Assembly: GCA_023398375.1 (NCBI GenBank)
Contig: JAEWSH010000084.1
Location: 62,001 to 126,000, forward strand
Source: Bacillota bacterium
Lineage (GTDB): Bacteria; Bacillota; Clostridia; Lachnospirales; Lachnospiraceae
Reading direction: 5' to 3'
Length of the DNA stretch: 64,000 nt
Shown: positions 1 to 8,146 of the stretch, piece after piece
How the letters are laid out: each line of letters begins with the position of its first letter
Numbering within the stretch: the stretch's first letter is position 1
Translations under genes and position numbers: made by a program
The notes under the pieces: generated by a model
Told to the model about the DNA's origin: nothing
The model's database searches: none
Seen by the model: the letters and a program-made list of their open reading frames with translations, nothing else

Positions 1-19
1 AATAGATTACTAAAATTAA

Positions 20-45
20 AAAGGGATGTCAATTGACATCCCTTT
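20..45 (-). terminator. Terminator after spoVG
   Basis: A perfect 26-base palindrome (AAAGGGATGTCAA and its complement) lies just past the spoVG stop. On the minus strand it is followed by a T-rich tract, as expected of an intrinsic terminator. Confidence 0.85.
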
Positions 46-62
46 GTTTCGCTATTCGTATT

Positions 63-341
63 CTAAGCTTCTGCGGTTTCCGGCTCTAAAAGTGCTTTTT
101 CATAACTGTTGAGAATCGTATTCTGAATACTTTCTCTCGTGGAAGAATTAATCGGATGTGCGATATCCCTGTATTCGCCATCGGTTGCCTTTTTACTTGG
201 CATTGCTATAAATAATCCTTTCTCCCCTTCGATAACTTTGATATCATGAACTACAAATTCATCATCTATCGTTATTGAAACAATGGCTTTCATTTTACCT
301 TCTTTTGTAATTTTACGCACACGCACGTCAGTAATAGTCAT
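63..341 (-). CDS. Septation/sporulation regulator SpoVG
   Basis: This 92-residue protein matches the SpoVG family in length and in its opening (MTITDVRVRKI) followed by the small beta-rich domain. SpoVG is a small RNA/DNA-binding regulator known to affect asymmetric septation, capsule and virulence genes in Bacillota. The N-terminal part (TDVRVRKI, then KAIVSITID) and the AHPINSSTR segment near residue 60 are family hallmarks. The start ATG follows a strong AAGGGGG ribosome site. It lies 40 bases after glgD on the same strand and is followed by a palindromic terminator, so it is either the last gene of the glycogen operon or has its own promoter inside glgD; the sequence does not decide. Confidence 0.95.
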   Translation of the reverse strand: MTITDVRVRKITKEGKMKAIVSITIDDEFVVHDIKVIEGEKGLFIAMPSKKATDGEYRDIAHPINSSTRESIQNTILNSYEKALLEPETAEA

Positions 342-381
342 TTTGTGTTACCCCCTTGTTTTAGTCATTCGTAGTAGTTTT

Positions 382-1500
382 TTAAATTACATATCTTTCA
401 TTTTTTTCCACTACTATCTTGATGCCATTCTCCCCTTTATGGTAAGAATTTGCGCGTATCGTATCGCGGCTCTCTACGATACAATTCTCAATATGTGTAT
501 TGTCGCCTATGTAAACATCATTTAAGATAATGGAATTCTTAATATAACAATTATTTCCGATAAACACCTTCTTAAAGATAACAGAATCTTCCACGGTACC
601 ATTTATAATACATCCGCTCGAAATCAAACTGTTGTGAATCTGTGCTCCCACATTGTACTTAGCTGGCGGCAAATCGTCTACCTTTGAATAGATATCCGGA
701 TATTGCCGGAAGAAATAGTCTCGAATCTCCGTTTTGAGAAAATCCATATTGGTATCAAAATAATCTTCAACAGTTGCGATATTTCTCCAGTAATCTTTTA
801 TCTTATAACCATAAATACGTTTCAGATTTTTATAACGGATTAAGATATCTTTTACAAAATCGTGCCTGTCTTCCTCTTCCGACTTTTCAATTAATTCGAT
901 CAATTGACGCCTTCTGATTACGTAAATACCACATGAGATCGTGTTTGATTTTGCTACAATCGGTTTTTCTTCAAATTCTTCAATCCTGAAATCTTCATTC
1001 ATCTTGACTGTTCCATATCGCTCTACATCTATACCGGACACTATTTCTTTACATACAACCGTTATATCTGCTTTTTTCTCTATATGGTATTCAAGAATCT
1101 TATTATAATCCATCTTATAGACACAGTCTCCAGATGCAATAATGACATATGGTTCATGGCTGTTCTTTAGGAATGAAAGGTTCTGATAGATTGCATCCGC
1201 AGTACCGCGATACCAGTTATTATTCTCCGCTGTTACCGTTGGCGTAAATACATATAATCCTCCCTGCTTACGTCCAAAATCCCACCATTTAGAAGAACTA
1301 AGGTGTTCATTCAGGCTTCTTGCATTATATTGTGTCAGGACCCCCACCTTCTGTATATGAGAATTAGACATACTGCTCAACGCAAAATCAATACTACGAT
1401 AGCTTCCGGCGATCGGCATTGCAGAAATTGCCCTTTTCTGTGACAGTTCTTTCATTCGGTGGTTATTACCACCCGCTAAAATAATTCCTATAGCTCGCAT
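382..1500 (-). CDS. GlgD, ADP-glucose pyrophosphorylase-like regulatory subunit
   Basis: A 372-residue nucleotidyltransferase with a C-terminal left-handed beta-helix, paralogous to the upstream GlgC. The N-terminal loop is AGGNNHRM (residues 9-16) instead of the GlgC form AGGQGSRL, and the SGDH motif is SGDC. Such changes are typical of Bacillota GlgD, which has little catalytic activity alone and modulates GlgC in a heteromer making ADP-glucose for glycogen. The ATG overlaps the end of glgC by 13 bases and its AGGTGA ribosome site lies inside glgC, so translation is probably coupled. Confidence 0.93.
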   Translation of the reverse strand: MRAIGIILAGGNNHRMKELSQKRAISAMPIAGSYRSIDFALSSMSNSHIQKVGVLTQYNARSLNEHLSSSKWWDFGRKQGGLYVFTPTVTAENNNWYRGTADAIYQNLSFLKNSHEPYVIIASGDCVYKMDYNKILEYHIEKKADITVVCKEIVSGIDVERYGTVKMNEDFRIEEFEEKPIVAKSNTISCGIYVIRRRQLIELIEKSEEEDRHDFVKDILIRYKNLKRIYGYKIKDYWRNIATVEDYFDTNMDFLKTEIRDYFFRQYPDIYSKVDDLPPAKYNVGAQIHNSLISSGCIINGTVEDSVIFKKVFIGNNCYIKNSIILNDVYIGDNTHIENCIVESRDTIRANSYHKGENGIKIVVEKNERYVI

Positions 1501-2771
1501 TGTTCATCACCTGCCTTAATTAATGTTTTTCCACTTCCAAGCTTCGCATCAGGATAATCTTCAATGCTCGTGATACCGGCTATTACGGAGTTCTTTCCTA
1601 CTGATATATGCGCTGGAATGATACTTTTCTCGCCAACCGTCACCAGTCCATGATCATAAATATGTGGATCTGCCTCATTAGGCTCTTCTTCTCCTATGCC
1701 AAGATGAACATCATCGCCAATTATTACATTTTCTGCAATAATACCTTTTTCTATTTCACAATTTTCACCGATCATTGTTTCATTCATAATAATGGAATCT
1801 CTGACTATTGTGCCCTCTCCGATCGTAACTCCACAACCGATTACCGAATTCACTACCTTCCCGCATATTGTGGAACCGGCCCCTATAATACTCTTTTCAA
1901 CAACGCTGTTACACGATACGTATTGTGGTGGTAGTGTCAAGCTTCTTGTATAGATTCTCCAATATTCCTCATACAAGTTAAACTCCGGTACAATATCAAT
2001 AAGCTCCATGTTTGCCTGCCAGTATGAATGCAAAGTTCCTACGTCCTTCCAGTAGCCGTTATATTCATATGCATACATTGGTGCACCATTTTCATGCAGA
2101 TAGGGAATCACATGCTTCCCAAAATCCAATGCTGGCTGGTCTGCTTTTGCAATTAATGCTCTTTTCAATGTACGCCAGTTAAATATGTAGATACCCATGG
2201 ACGCCAGATTGCTTCTTGGGTTTTTTGGTTTTTCCTCAAATTCAGTAATTTTCCTATTCTCATCTGTGATAACAATCCCAAATCTTTTCGCTTCTTCAAT
2301 TGGTACCGGCATAGCTGCAATTGTAACTTCTGCACCATTTGCCTTATGGAAATCAAGCATTACCTCATAATCCATTTTATAGATATGATCCCCTGAAAGA
2401 ATCAGTACATAATCGGGATTATACGTTTCCATATAGTCTATGTTCTGGTAGATTGCATTGGCCGTTCCTGTATACCATTCACTATTAGAACTCTTCTCAT
2501 ATGGAGGCAGGACTGTTACACCACCAATATTGCGATCCAAGTCCCATGGAATACCAATGCCTATATGCGTATTCAACCTTAACGGCTGGTACTGTGTTAG
2601 CACTCCAACTGTATCAACTCCAGAATTAATACAATTACTTAATGGGAAATCGATGATTCTATACTTTCCGCCAAAAGCCACTGCTGGCTTTGCCACTTTA
2701 GCTGTCAGCACCCCTAAACGGCTTCCTTGGCCGCCTGCCAACAACATGGCAATCATTTCTTTTTTTATCAT
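1488..2771 (-). CDS. Glucose-1-phosphate adenylyltransferase GlgC
   Basis: 427 residues. It makes ADP-glucose from glucose 1-phosphate and ATP, the committed step of bacterial glycogen synthesis. The nucleotidyltransferase loop LAGGQGSRLG is at residues 11-20, YTGTANAIYQN near 100-110 and SGDHIYKMDY at 126-135. The C-terminal third has the repeating hydrophobic pattern of a left-handed parallel beta-helix (residues about 295-400). It is the first gene of a glgC-glgD unit, with a clear promoter at 2825-2853 and an AGGTGA ribosome site before the ATG. Glycogen synthase and branching enzyme are not in this window. Confidence 0.96.
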   Translation of the reverse strand: MIKKEMIAMLLAGGQGSRLGVLTAKVAKPAVAFGGKYRIIDFPLSNCINSGVDTVGVLTQYQPLRLNTHIGIGIPWDLDRNIGGVTVLPPYEKSSNSEWYTGTANAIYQNIDYMETYNPDYVLILSGDHIYKMDYEVMLDFHKANGAEVTIAAMPVPIEEAKRFGIVITDENRKITEFEEKPKNPRSNLASMGIYIFNWRTLKRALIAKADQPALDFGKHVIPYLHENGAPMYAYEYNGYWKDVGTLHSYWQANMELIDIVPEFNLYEEYWRIYTRSLTLPPQYVSCNSVVEKSIIGAGSTICGKVVNSVIGCGVTIGEGTIVRDSIIMNETMIGENCEIEKGIIAENVIIGDDVHLGIGEEEPNEADPHIYDHGLVTVGEKSIIPAHISVGKNSVIAGITSIEDYPDAKLGSGKTLIKAGDEQCEL

Positions 2772-2824
2772 GCTATCACCTCATTCCGTCCTCTACTACC
2801 TCAGGACACTATTCAAGTATAATG

Positions 2825-2853
2825 ATTATACCATATGCTTCACCGAAAGTGAA
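2825..2853 (-). promoter_or_regulatory. Promoter of glgC-glgD
   Basis: On the minus strand, TTCACT (2848-2853), a 17-base spacer and an extended -10 TGGTATAAT (hexamer at 2825-2830) lie about 55 bases before the glgC start. This fits a vegetative sigma-A promoter. Confidence 0.7.
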
Positions 2854-3142
2854 TGACTTTTACAAAATAATTCTCTATTTTGTCCATTTATTATGTGTAT
2901 TATATACAAACATTCTTATCTACTTAATTACTTTTTGTATAAATTATACATTGTTTTTACTTTTTCATACTATTTTATTGTAATTACATCCTATTTTATC
3001 CATTTATCACATATTAACTGATTTTGCTATAATTTTAAGTGTCTTTTTGAATCCTTAAAATTATATTGGTTTTTTCACTATATATGAGTATAATAAGAGT
3101 AAAATTATATTATTATCACTAATTAGAATAGGAAGTGTATCC
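2854..3142. other. AT-rich spacer between divergent glgC and murC
   Basis: This very AT-rich spacer holds the murC promoters and nothing else that I recognise: no riboswitch-like fold, no open frame with a ribosome site, no long repeat. Confidence 0.6.
3004..3033 (+). promoter_or_regulatory. Candidate murC promoter
   Basis: TTATCA-like -35 (3004-3009), an 18-base spacer and an extended -10 TGCTATAAT (hexamer 3028-3033) point toward murC. A second candidate, TTGGTT (3066-3071), 17 bases and TATAAT (3089-3094), lies nearer the gene. Which one is used cannot be told from sequence. Confidence 0.55.
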
Positions 3143-4522
3143 ATGTATCAAATCGATTTCAACCATCCGATCCATATCTATTTTATTGGTATCGGAGGCA
3201 TAAGTATGAGTGGCTTGGCCGAAATATTATTAGAATCCAACTTTCGTATCTCCGGTTCTGATGCCAAAGAATCTCCCCTTACGAAAGCATTAATAAAAAA
3301 AGGAGCCTCGATTCAATATGAACAGCGTTCAGAAAATATAACTTCTGATATTGACTTAGTAGTTTACACCGCTGCCATCAAAAAAAGTAATCCTGAGATG
3401 CAGGCGGTCATTGCACAAAGTATTCCAGTCCTTACAAGAGCAGAACTTTTAGGACAGATCATGAAGAAATACAAGACTCCGATTGCAATCAGCGGCACAC
3501 ACGGTAAGACTACTACTACTTCCATGGTATCTGAGATACTATTACAGGCCAACGTAGATCCTACGTTATCCATTGGCGGTATCTTAAAGACGATCGGCGG
3601 TAATTTTCGTCTTGGTAAATCCGGATATTTTGTTACGGAAGCCTGCGAATACACAAATAGCTTTTTAAGTTTCTATCCAAAAATCAGTATTATACTTAAT
3701 ATAGAAGAAGATCACCTTGATTTCTTTAAAGATATCAATGATATACGCGACTCCTTTCACCAATTTGCGTTACTTCTTCCTGAAGACGGTACCCTGATCA
3801 TCAATGGAGATATTCCGAACATTGCGGAAATCACAAACAATCTTGTCTGCAAAGTGATAACTTTCGGTACAAATGATTCCTGTGATTACTCTGCAGATGA
3901 CATTACTTACGATGAACTTGCAAGGCCTAGTTTTAAGCTTGTTCATAATCATAATGTCATTGATTCTATTACTCTTAGTGTTCCTGGTAAACATAATGTG
4001 TATAACTCATTGGCCGCAATTGCTTTGGCAGATCTCTTAGGCATAACTGCATCCACGATTAAAAGTGCACTTCACGGATTTGCGGGAACAGACCGCCGCT
4101 TTGAGTACAAAGGTATGATCGGCGGTGTCACTATTATAGATGATTATGCACATCATCCTACAGAAATTACTGCAACCTTAACTGCAGCAAAAAATTATCC
4201 GCACAAAACGACATGGTGTGTTTTCCAACCACATACTTTTACAAGAACCAAGGCATTTATGAATGATTTTGCAAAAGCTCTATCACTTGCCGACAAAGTT
4301 GTTCTGGCAGATATTTATGCTGCTCGTGAAACAGAAAACCTCGGTATTAGTTCCAGGACTTTACAGACAGAGATTCGAAAACTGGGAAAAGAGTGTTATT
4401 ACTTTCCATCTTTTGATGAAATTGAAAATTTTTTATTAGAAAAATGTATCAACGGTGACCTGTTGATAACTATGGGTGCGGGAGACATCGTAAAAATAGG
4501 TGATAGTCTATTAGGAAATTAA
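3143..4522 (+). CDS. UDP-N-acetylmuramate--L-alanine ligase MurC
   Basis: 459 residues, the normal length. This cytoplasmic ligase adds L-alanine to UDP-MurNAc in peptidoglycan precursor synthesis, using ATP. The UDP-binding Rossmann start reads FIGIGGISMSGLA (residues 14-26), the ATP-binding P-loop GTHGKTTTT is at 118-126, and the central region has EACEYTNSF and NIEEDHLDFF; the C-terminal domain has the DDYAHHPTE motif. An AGGAAG ribosome site precedes the ATG. The gene stands alone, with its own promoter region, and is followed by a hairpin built from DnaA-box-like repeats. Confidence 0.97.
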   Translation: MYQIDFNHPIHIYFIGIGGISMSGLAEILLESNFRISGSDAKESPLTKALIKKGASIQYEQRSENITSDIDLVVYTAAIKKSNPEMQAVIAQSIPVLTRAELLGQIMKKYKTPIAISGTHGKTTTTSMVSEILLQANVDPTLSIGGILKTIGGNFRLGKSGYFVTEACEYTNSFLSFYPKISIILNIEEDHLDFFKDINDIRDSFHQFALLLPEDGTLIINGDIPNIAEITNNLVCKVITFGTNDSCDYSADDITYDELARPSFKLVHNHNVIDSITLSVPGKHNVYNSLAAIALADLLGITASTIKSALHGFAGTDRRFEYKGMIGGVTIIDDYAHHPTEITATLTAAKNYPHKTTWCVFQPHTFTRTKAFMNDFAKALSLADKVVLADIYAARETENLGISSRTLQTEIRKLGKECYYFPSFDEIENFLLEKCINGDLLITMGAGDIVKIGDSLLGN

Positions 4523-4694
4523 TTATCCACAATATCCACATTTTTATGAGGACAATTTTCTTCAAAGAATGTGGATATTTTAATTTTATAGAAAGTACTT
4601 TTCCAGATGGTATTTTATCCCTTTTATTACTACTTATATCCACTTTTTAAATAGAATGGGGTAGGTACTATCCACATTATCCACATTGTCCACA
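4523..4694 (+). promoter_or_regulatory. Cluster of DnaA-box-like 9-mers upstream of dnaD-dnaC
   Basis: Seven 9-mers match or nearly match the DnaA box TTATNCACA: TTATCCACA at 4523-4531, ATATCCACA at 4532-4540, the same in inverted orientation at 4570-4578, ATATCCACT at 4636-4644, CTATCCACA at 4668-4676, TTATCCACA at 4677-4685 and TTGTCCACA at 4686-4694. The last three abut head to tail without a gap, as do the first two. The next genes encode replication-initiation proteins. DnaA binding here is an inference from the motif, the density and the gene context. Confidence 0.7.
4531..4579 (+). terminator. Putative murC terminator made of two inverted DnaA-like boxes
   Basis: AATATCCACATT (4531-4542) pairs exactly with AATGTGGATATT (4568-4579) across a 25-base loop, and the right arm runs into TTTAATTTTA. 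The position right after the murC stop and the T-rich tail fit an intrinsic terminator, although the large loop makes it weaker than usual. Confidence 0.5.
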
Positions 4695-4763
4695 TTTTCT
4701 AGAAACCGCATATTTTCGAGCTTTACAGGCAAATTGACTATTCCTTTTTTTTAATCTATATGC

Positions 4764-4769
4764 TATAAT
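4764..4769 (+). promoter_or_regulatory. Extended -10 element of the dnaD-dnaC promoter
   Basis: TGCTATAAT carries a TATAAT hexamer at 4764-4769, about 38 bases before the chosen dnaD start. A good TTGACT at 4734-4739 is 24 bases away, too far for a normal -35, so the extended -10 may do most of the work. The tandem DnaA-like boxes end about 80 bases upstream of the expected start of transcription. Confidence 0.55.
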
Positions 4770-4806
4770 TCATTTGCTTTTAAATAATAATGAAATAGGT
4801 GATTTC

Positions 4807-5880
4807 ATGAGTTGTCTTACCATTTATAAGGATAACTATGTCGACGCTACTCTTATCTCTAATCAATTTATTGATGAGTATATGAAGGATGCGAATGACG
4901 CCCAGCTTAAAGTATACTTGTATTTAGTTCGCTTAATGTGTGCGAATCTGACTACAAGTATTTCAGATATAGCAGATAAATTTAATCATACGGAAAAAGA
5001 TGTCGTGCGCGCCCTAAAATATTGGGAGAAGAATAAGCTTCTTTCTTTAGATTATGATGAAGCCAGAACTCCGATAGGCATCCATCTAAAAGAATTCCAG
5101 CCGAAACCTAAAGCCGAGATTCTGCCTCTTGCTGAGACAAGCTCTAAGGCTGTCATAAAGACTTCGGCCTCAGTTTCTACAACTATGTCCAACACTGTCA
5201 CGGCACGGACCATCTCCGATTCACTAGCTGAAAAACCTGCTTATTCCCTGGATCAGTTAAAGGCTTTCAAGGAACAAGAAGAGGCACAGCAGATTCTTTT
5301 CATTGCAGAGCAGTATATCGGAAAAACTTTAAATCCTACAGAGATGAAATCTATCTTGTATATCTATGACAGTTTAGGTTTTTCAGCCGACTTGATTGAT
5401 TATCTGATACAATATTGTGTTGGAAGAGGCAAGAAGGATTTTCGTTACATAGAAAAAGTTGCTGTTTCATGGGCAGAAGCAAAAGTGAAGACACCAAAGC
5501 AGGCTGCTTCCGTGTCCGGTAAGTATGATAAGACTGTATATACTATTATGATGGCACTCGGCAAGTCTTCCGCCCCTATCAGCAAGGAAGTAGATTATAT
5601 TACCAAATGGACCAAGACTTATGGATATTCTTTAGATATTATTTTAGAAGCTTGTGACAGGACCGTACTTGCTGTAGACTCTCATCGTTTTGAATATGCC
5701 GACGGAGTTCTTAGCAATTGGTATAAATCCAATGTTCATCATCTTACCGATGTAAAATCAGCAGATGAAAAATTTAAAAAATCTAAAACATCTGCAGCTG
5801 TTTCCAAGAATGCATTTAATCAATTTCAACAAAATGAATATGACTTTGATGAAATTGAAAGAAAGCTTTTGCGTAATTAA
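4807..5880 (+). CDS. DnaD/DnaB-like replication initiation protein
   Basis: 357 residues from the chosen ATG, which follows AGGTGA at 4797-4802; an earlier in-frame start at 4774 has no ribosome site. The N-terminal part (residues 20-90) looks like a winged helix (AQLKVYLYLVRLM, then ISDIADKF). A Ser/Thr-rich linker follows, then two DnaB_2/DnaD-type helical domains (about 155-230 and 240-325), each with the pattern YI-x-K/W-K and a buried tryptophan. Two such domains recall Bacillus DnaB more than DnaD. These proteins help DnaA open DNA and load the replicative helicase. The helicase loader gene follows directly, 31 bases downstream. Confidence 0.85.
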   Translation: MSCLTIYKDNYVDATLISNQFIDEYMKDANDAQLKVYLYLVRLMCANLTTSISDIADKFNHTEKDVVRALKYWEKNKLLSLDYDEARTPIGIHLKEFQPKPKAEILPLAETSSKAVIKTSASVSTTMSNTVTARTISDSLAEKPAYSLDQLKAFKEQEEAQQILFIAEQYIGKTLNPTEMKSILYIYDSLGFSADLIDYLIQYCVGRGKKDFRYIEKVAVSWAEAKVKTPKQAASVSGKYDKTVYTIMMALGKSSAPISKEVDYITKWTKTYGYSLDIILEACDRTVLAVDSHRFEYADGVLSNWYKSNVHHLTDVKSADEKFKKSKTSAAVSKNAFNQFQQNEYDFDEIERKLLRN

Positions 5881-5911
5881 ATTATGAATCCCGCATAAGG
5901 AGATTATTATC

Positions 5912-6877
5912 GTGGCACTAAGTAACTCGCAGTATCAGATTATCAAACGAAGCTATGAAAAAAGGCAATTGCATAATCGTCATTTACTGGAACAGCGATT
6001 AGATGAGGTGTATGCAAAAATACCTGCCTATAAAAATATAGAAGAGACAATATCTTCTATATCTGTGAGTCAGGGTAAAAAGCTGCTGGATGGTGATGAT
6101 AACGCTTTGAATGAATTAAAGCGCATTATTAACGATTTATCTTTGCAAAAAAAATTATTGTTACAAAAGACCGGATTCCCTGATAACTATCTGGAACCAA
6201 TCTATGATTGCAGGGACTGTCAGGATACCGGTTATATAGACGGCCAAAAATGTCATTGTTTCAAACAGGCAATGATTACCATGTTATACGAACAATCCAA
6301 CATTCAGGAAATGTTAAAGAAGGAGAATTTTTCTTCCCTCTCCGAGGAATTCTATCAAGGCGATGATTTAACACATTTTCGCAGAACCGTTACTAACTGC
6401 AGGAAATTTATTGAAAATTTCAAATATTCCTATCAGAATTTATTCTTTTATGGTACAGTAGGTACCGGGAAATCCTTTCTATCTGGTTGTGTTGCAAAAG
6501 AATTAATTGAGCAGGGACAATCTATCATTTATTTTAGTGCTTCACAGCTTTTTGAAGCATTGTCCGTGAATCCTTATGATTTTAAAAATAAAGAAGACCT
6601 TTACAATCTTTATGAAGACATATATAATTGTGATTTGTTGATTATTGATGATTTGGGAACCGAAACAGCAAGAGCAAACGTTTCTTCCCTTTTATTTTCT
6701 TGTCTGAACGAAAGACATTTACGACAAAACTCAACACTTATTTCAACAAATCTTTCTCTTGAGGAACTACGCAGCCGCTATTCGGACCGTATTTTCTCTC
6801 GTATTACAAGTAACTATGAACTATGTAAATTATCTGGTCCCGATATCAGAATGTACAAAAAAATGAACAATAATTAG
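5912..6877 (+). CDS. Helicase loader ATPase, DnaC/DnaI type
   Basis: 321 residues, starting with GTG behind a GGAG site at 5899-5902. The N-terminal 90 residues are predicted helical. A zinc-binding-like cluster Cys100, Cys103, Cys114 and Cys116 follows, as in Bacillus DnaI. The AAA+ domain has Walker A GTVGTGKS (181-188), Walker B DLLIIDD (241-247) and an arginine-finger region SDRIFSRI near 296. Family members load the replicative helicase DnaB/DnaC at origins with help from DnaD-type proteins, which matches the gene just upstream. The two genes are very likely co-transcribed and prs follows after 17 bases. Confidence 0.92.
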   Translation: MALSNSQYQIIKRSYEKRQLHNRHLLEQRLDEVYAKIPAYKNIEETISSISVSQGKKLLDGDDNALNELKRIINDLSLQKKLLLQKTGFPDNYLEPIYDCRDCQDTGYIDGQKCHCFKQAMITMLYEQSNIQEMLKKENFSSLSEEFYQGDDLTHFRRTVTNCRKFIENFKYSYQNLFFYGTVGTGKSFLSGCVAKELIEQGQSIIYFSASQLFEALSVNPYDFKNKEDLYNLYEDIYNCDLLIIDDLGTETARANVSSLLFSCLNERHLRQNSTLISTNLSLEELRSRYSDRIFSRITSNYELCKLSGPDIRMYKKMNNN

Positions 6878-6894
6878 AAAGTGAGGATTCTTTC

Positions 6895-8082
6895 ATGGCT
6901 GCACGTGAAGAAAAAAGGAACCTGGAAACAATACCTGTTGGTTCTTTGGGTATCATCCCTTTGGAGGGATGTAAAACTCTCGGCGAGAAAATTGATCACT
7001 ATTTGGTCAAATGGAGAACTGAACGAGAAAGCGAGCACAAGGAGAGTCTGGCATTTGCAGGATATCAGCGTGATTCTTACTTATTAAAGGCAAAAGTACC
7101 CCGCTTTGGTTCTGGCGAAGCGAAAGGTATTATCCTTGAATCTGTCAGAGGTGCCGATCTTTATCTTCTTGTTGATGTTGCGAACTACAGTTTAACTTAT
7201 TCTTTATGCGGTGAAGTGAATCACATGTCACCAGATGATCATTACCAGGATCTCAAACGGATTATTGCTGCAGTAGGCGGCAAAGCCCGAAGAATAACTG
7301 TTATCATGCCATTCTTATACGAAAGCAGACAACATAAAAGAACAGCCCGGGAATCCTTAGACTGTGCCATCGCTCTTCAGGAACTCGTGAATATGGGTGT
7401 TGATAATATTATCACTTTTGACGCTCATGATGCCAGAGTTCAGAATGCCATTCCTCTTAACGGGTTCGAAACTGTACAGCCTGCTTATCAATTCATAAAA
7501 GGGTTATTAAGAAATGTAACAGACCTTAATATTGATTCCGATCATATGATGGTAGTCAGCCCTGATGAAGGCGGCATGAGCCGTGCAATCTATATGGCAA
7601 ACGTGCTTGGTCTTGATATGGGTATGTTCTATAAAAGAAGAGACTACACTACTATCGTGAATGGCAGAAATCCTATCGTTGCACATGAATTTTTAGGATC
7701 AAGTGTTGAGGGAAAAGATATTATTGTGATTGATGATATGATTTCTTCCGGCGAGAGTGTATTTGAAGTTGCTGCCGCATTAAAAGAAAGAAAGGCAAAT
7801 AGAATTTTTATTTGTGCTACATTCGGTTTATTCACAAATGGACTCGAGAAATTTGACGAAGCCTATGAGAAAGGCGTTTTTGATAAGGTCCTTACAACTA
7901 ATTTAATCTATCAGACTCCTGAATTATTAAAGAAGCCTTACTACATTAATTGTGATATGAGCAAATACGTTGCCTATATCATTGATACCTTGAACCACGA
8001 TACTTCTATTAGTGATTTATTAAATCCGAATGAGCGTATTCAGAATACGATAGCAAAATACAAAGTTAAGAACTCAAAATAA
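6895..8082 (+). CDS. Ribose-phosphate pyrophosphokinase (divergent type)
   Basis: 395 residues, about 80 longer than the common bacterial Prs (near 315). The enzyme makes PRPP from ribose 5-phosphate and ATP. The fold is recognisable: the flexible-loop region YESRQHKRTARE (142-153), the metal site FDAHDA (175-180) and the PRPP loop VIDDMISSGES (278-288). Each differs from classical Prs, where the last reads DDMIDTAGT. The extra length is mainly an N-terminal stretch and insertions. It is the third gene after the dnaD and dnaC homologues, with an ATG behind GTGAGGA. This may be a second, specialised Prs; another copy elsewhere in the genome is possible but not visible here. Confidence 0.85.
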   Translation: MAAREEKRNLETIPVGSLGIIPLEGCKTLGEKIDHYLVKWRTERESEHKESLAFAGYQRDSYLLKAKVPRFGSGEAKGIILESVRGADLYLLVDVANYSLTYSLCGEVNHMSPDDHYQDLKRIIAAVGGKARRITVIMPFLYESRQHKRTARESLDCAIALQELVNMGVDNIITFDAHDARVQNAIPLNGFETVQPAYQFIKGLLRNVTDLNIDSDHMMVVSPDEGGMSRAIYMANVLGLDMGMFYKRRDYTTIVNGRNPIVAHEFLGSSVEGKDIIVIDDMISSGESVFEVAAALKERKANRIFICATFGLFTNGLEKFDEAYEKGVFDKVLTTNLIYQTPELLKKPYYINCDMSKYVAYIIDTLNHDTSISDLLNPNERIQNTIAKYKVKNSK

Positions 8083-8087
8083 TTTAT

Positions 8088-8122
8088 AAATCCCATGTAA
8101 ATAGTACATTTACATGGGATTT
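8088..8122. terminator. Bidirectional terminator between prs and the isomerase gene
   Basis: A perfect 15-base stem (AAATCCCATGTAAAT and its complement, loop AGTAC) lies between two convergent genes, with short T tracts on both sides. Confidence 0.85.
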
Positions 8123-8146
8123 TAAAAATACCATTTTAATACAGAT

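Noticed and set aside
4523..4694. DnaA-box cluster as the chromosomal origin oriC
   Set aside because: No dnaA, dnaN, recF, rpmH or gyrase gene is nearby, and no long AT-rich unwinding element lies beside the boxes. A regulatory or titration cluster is the simpler reading.
4734..4769. TTGACT with TATAAT as a normal dnaD promoter
   Set aside because: The spacer would be 24 bases, well outside the usual 16-18.
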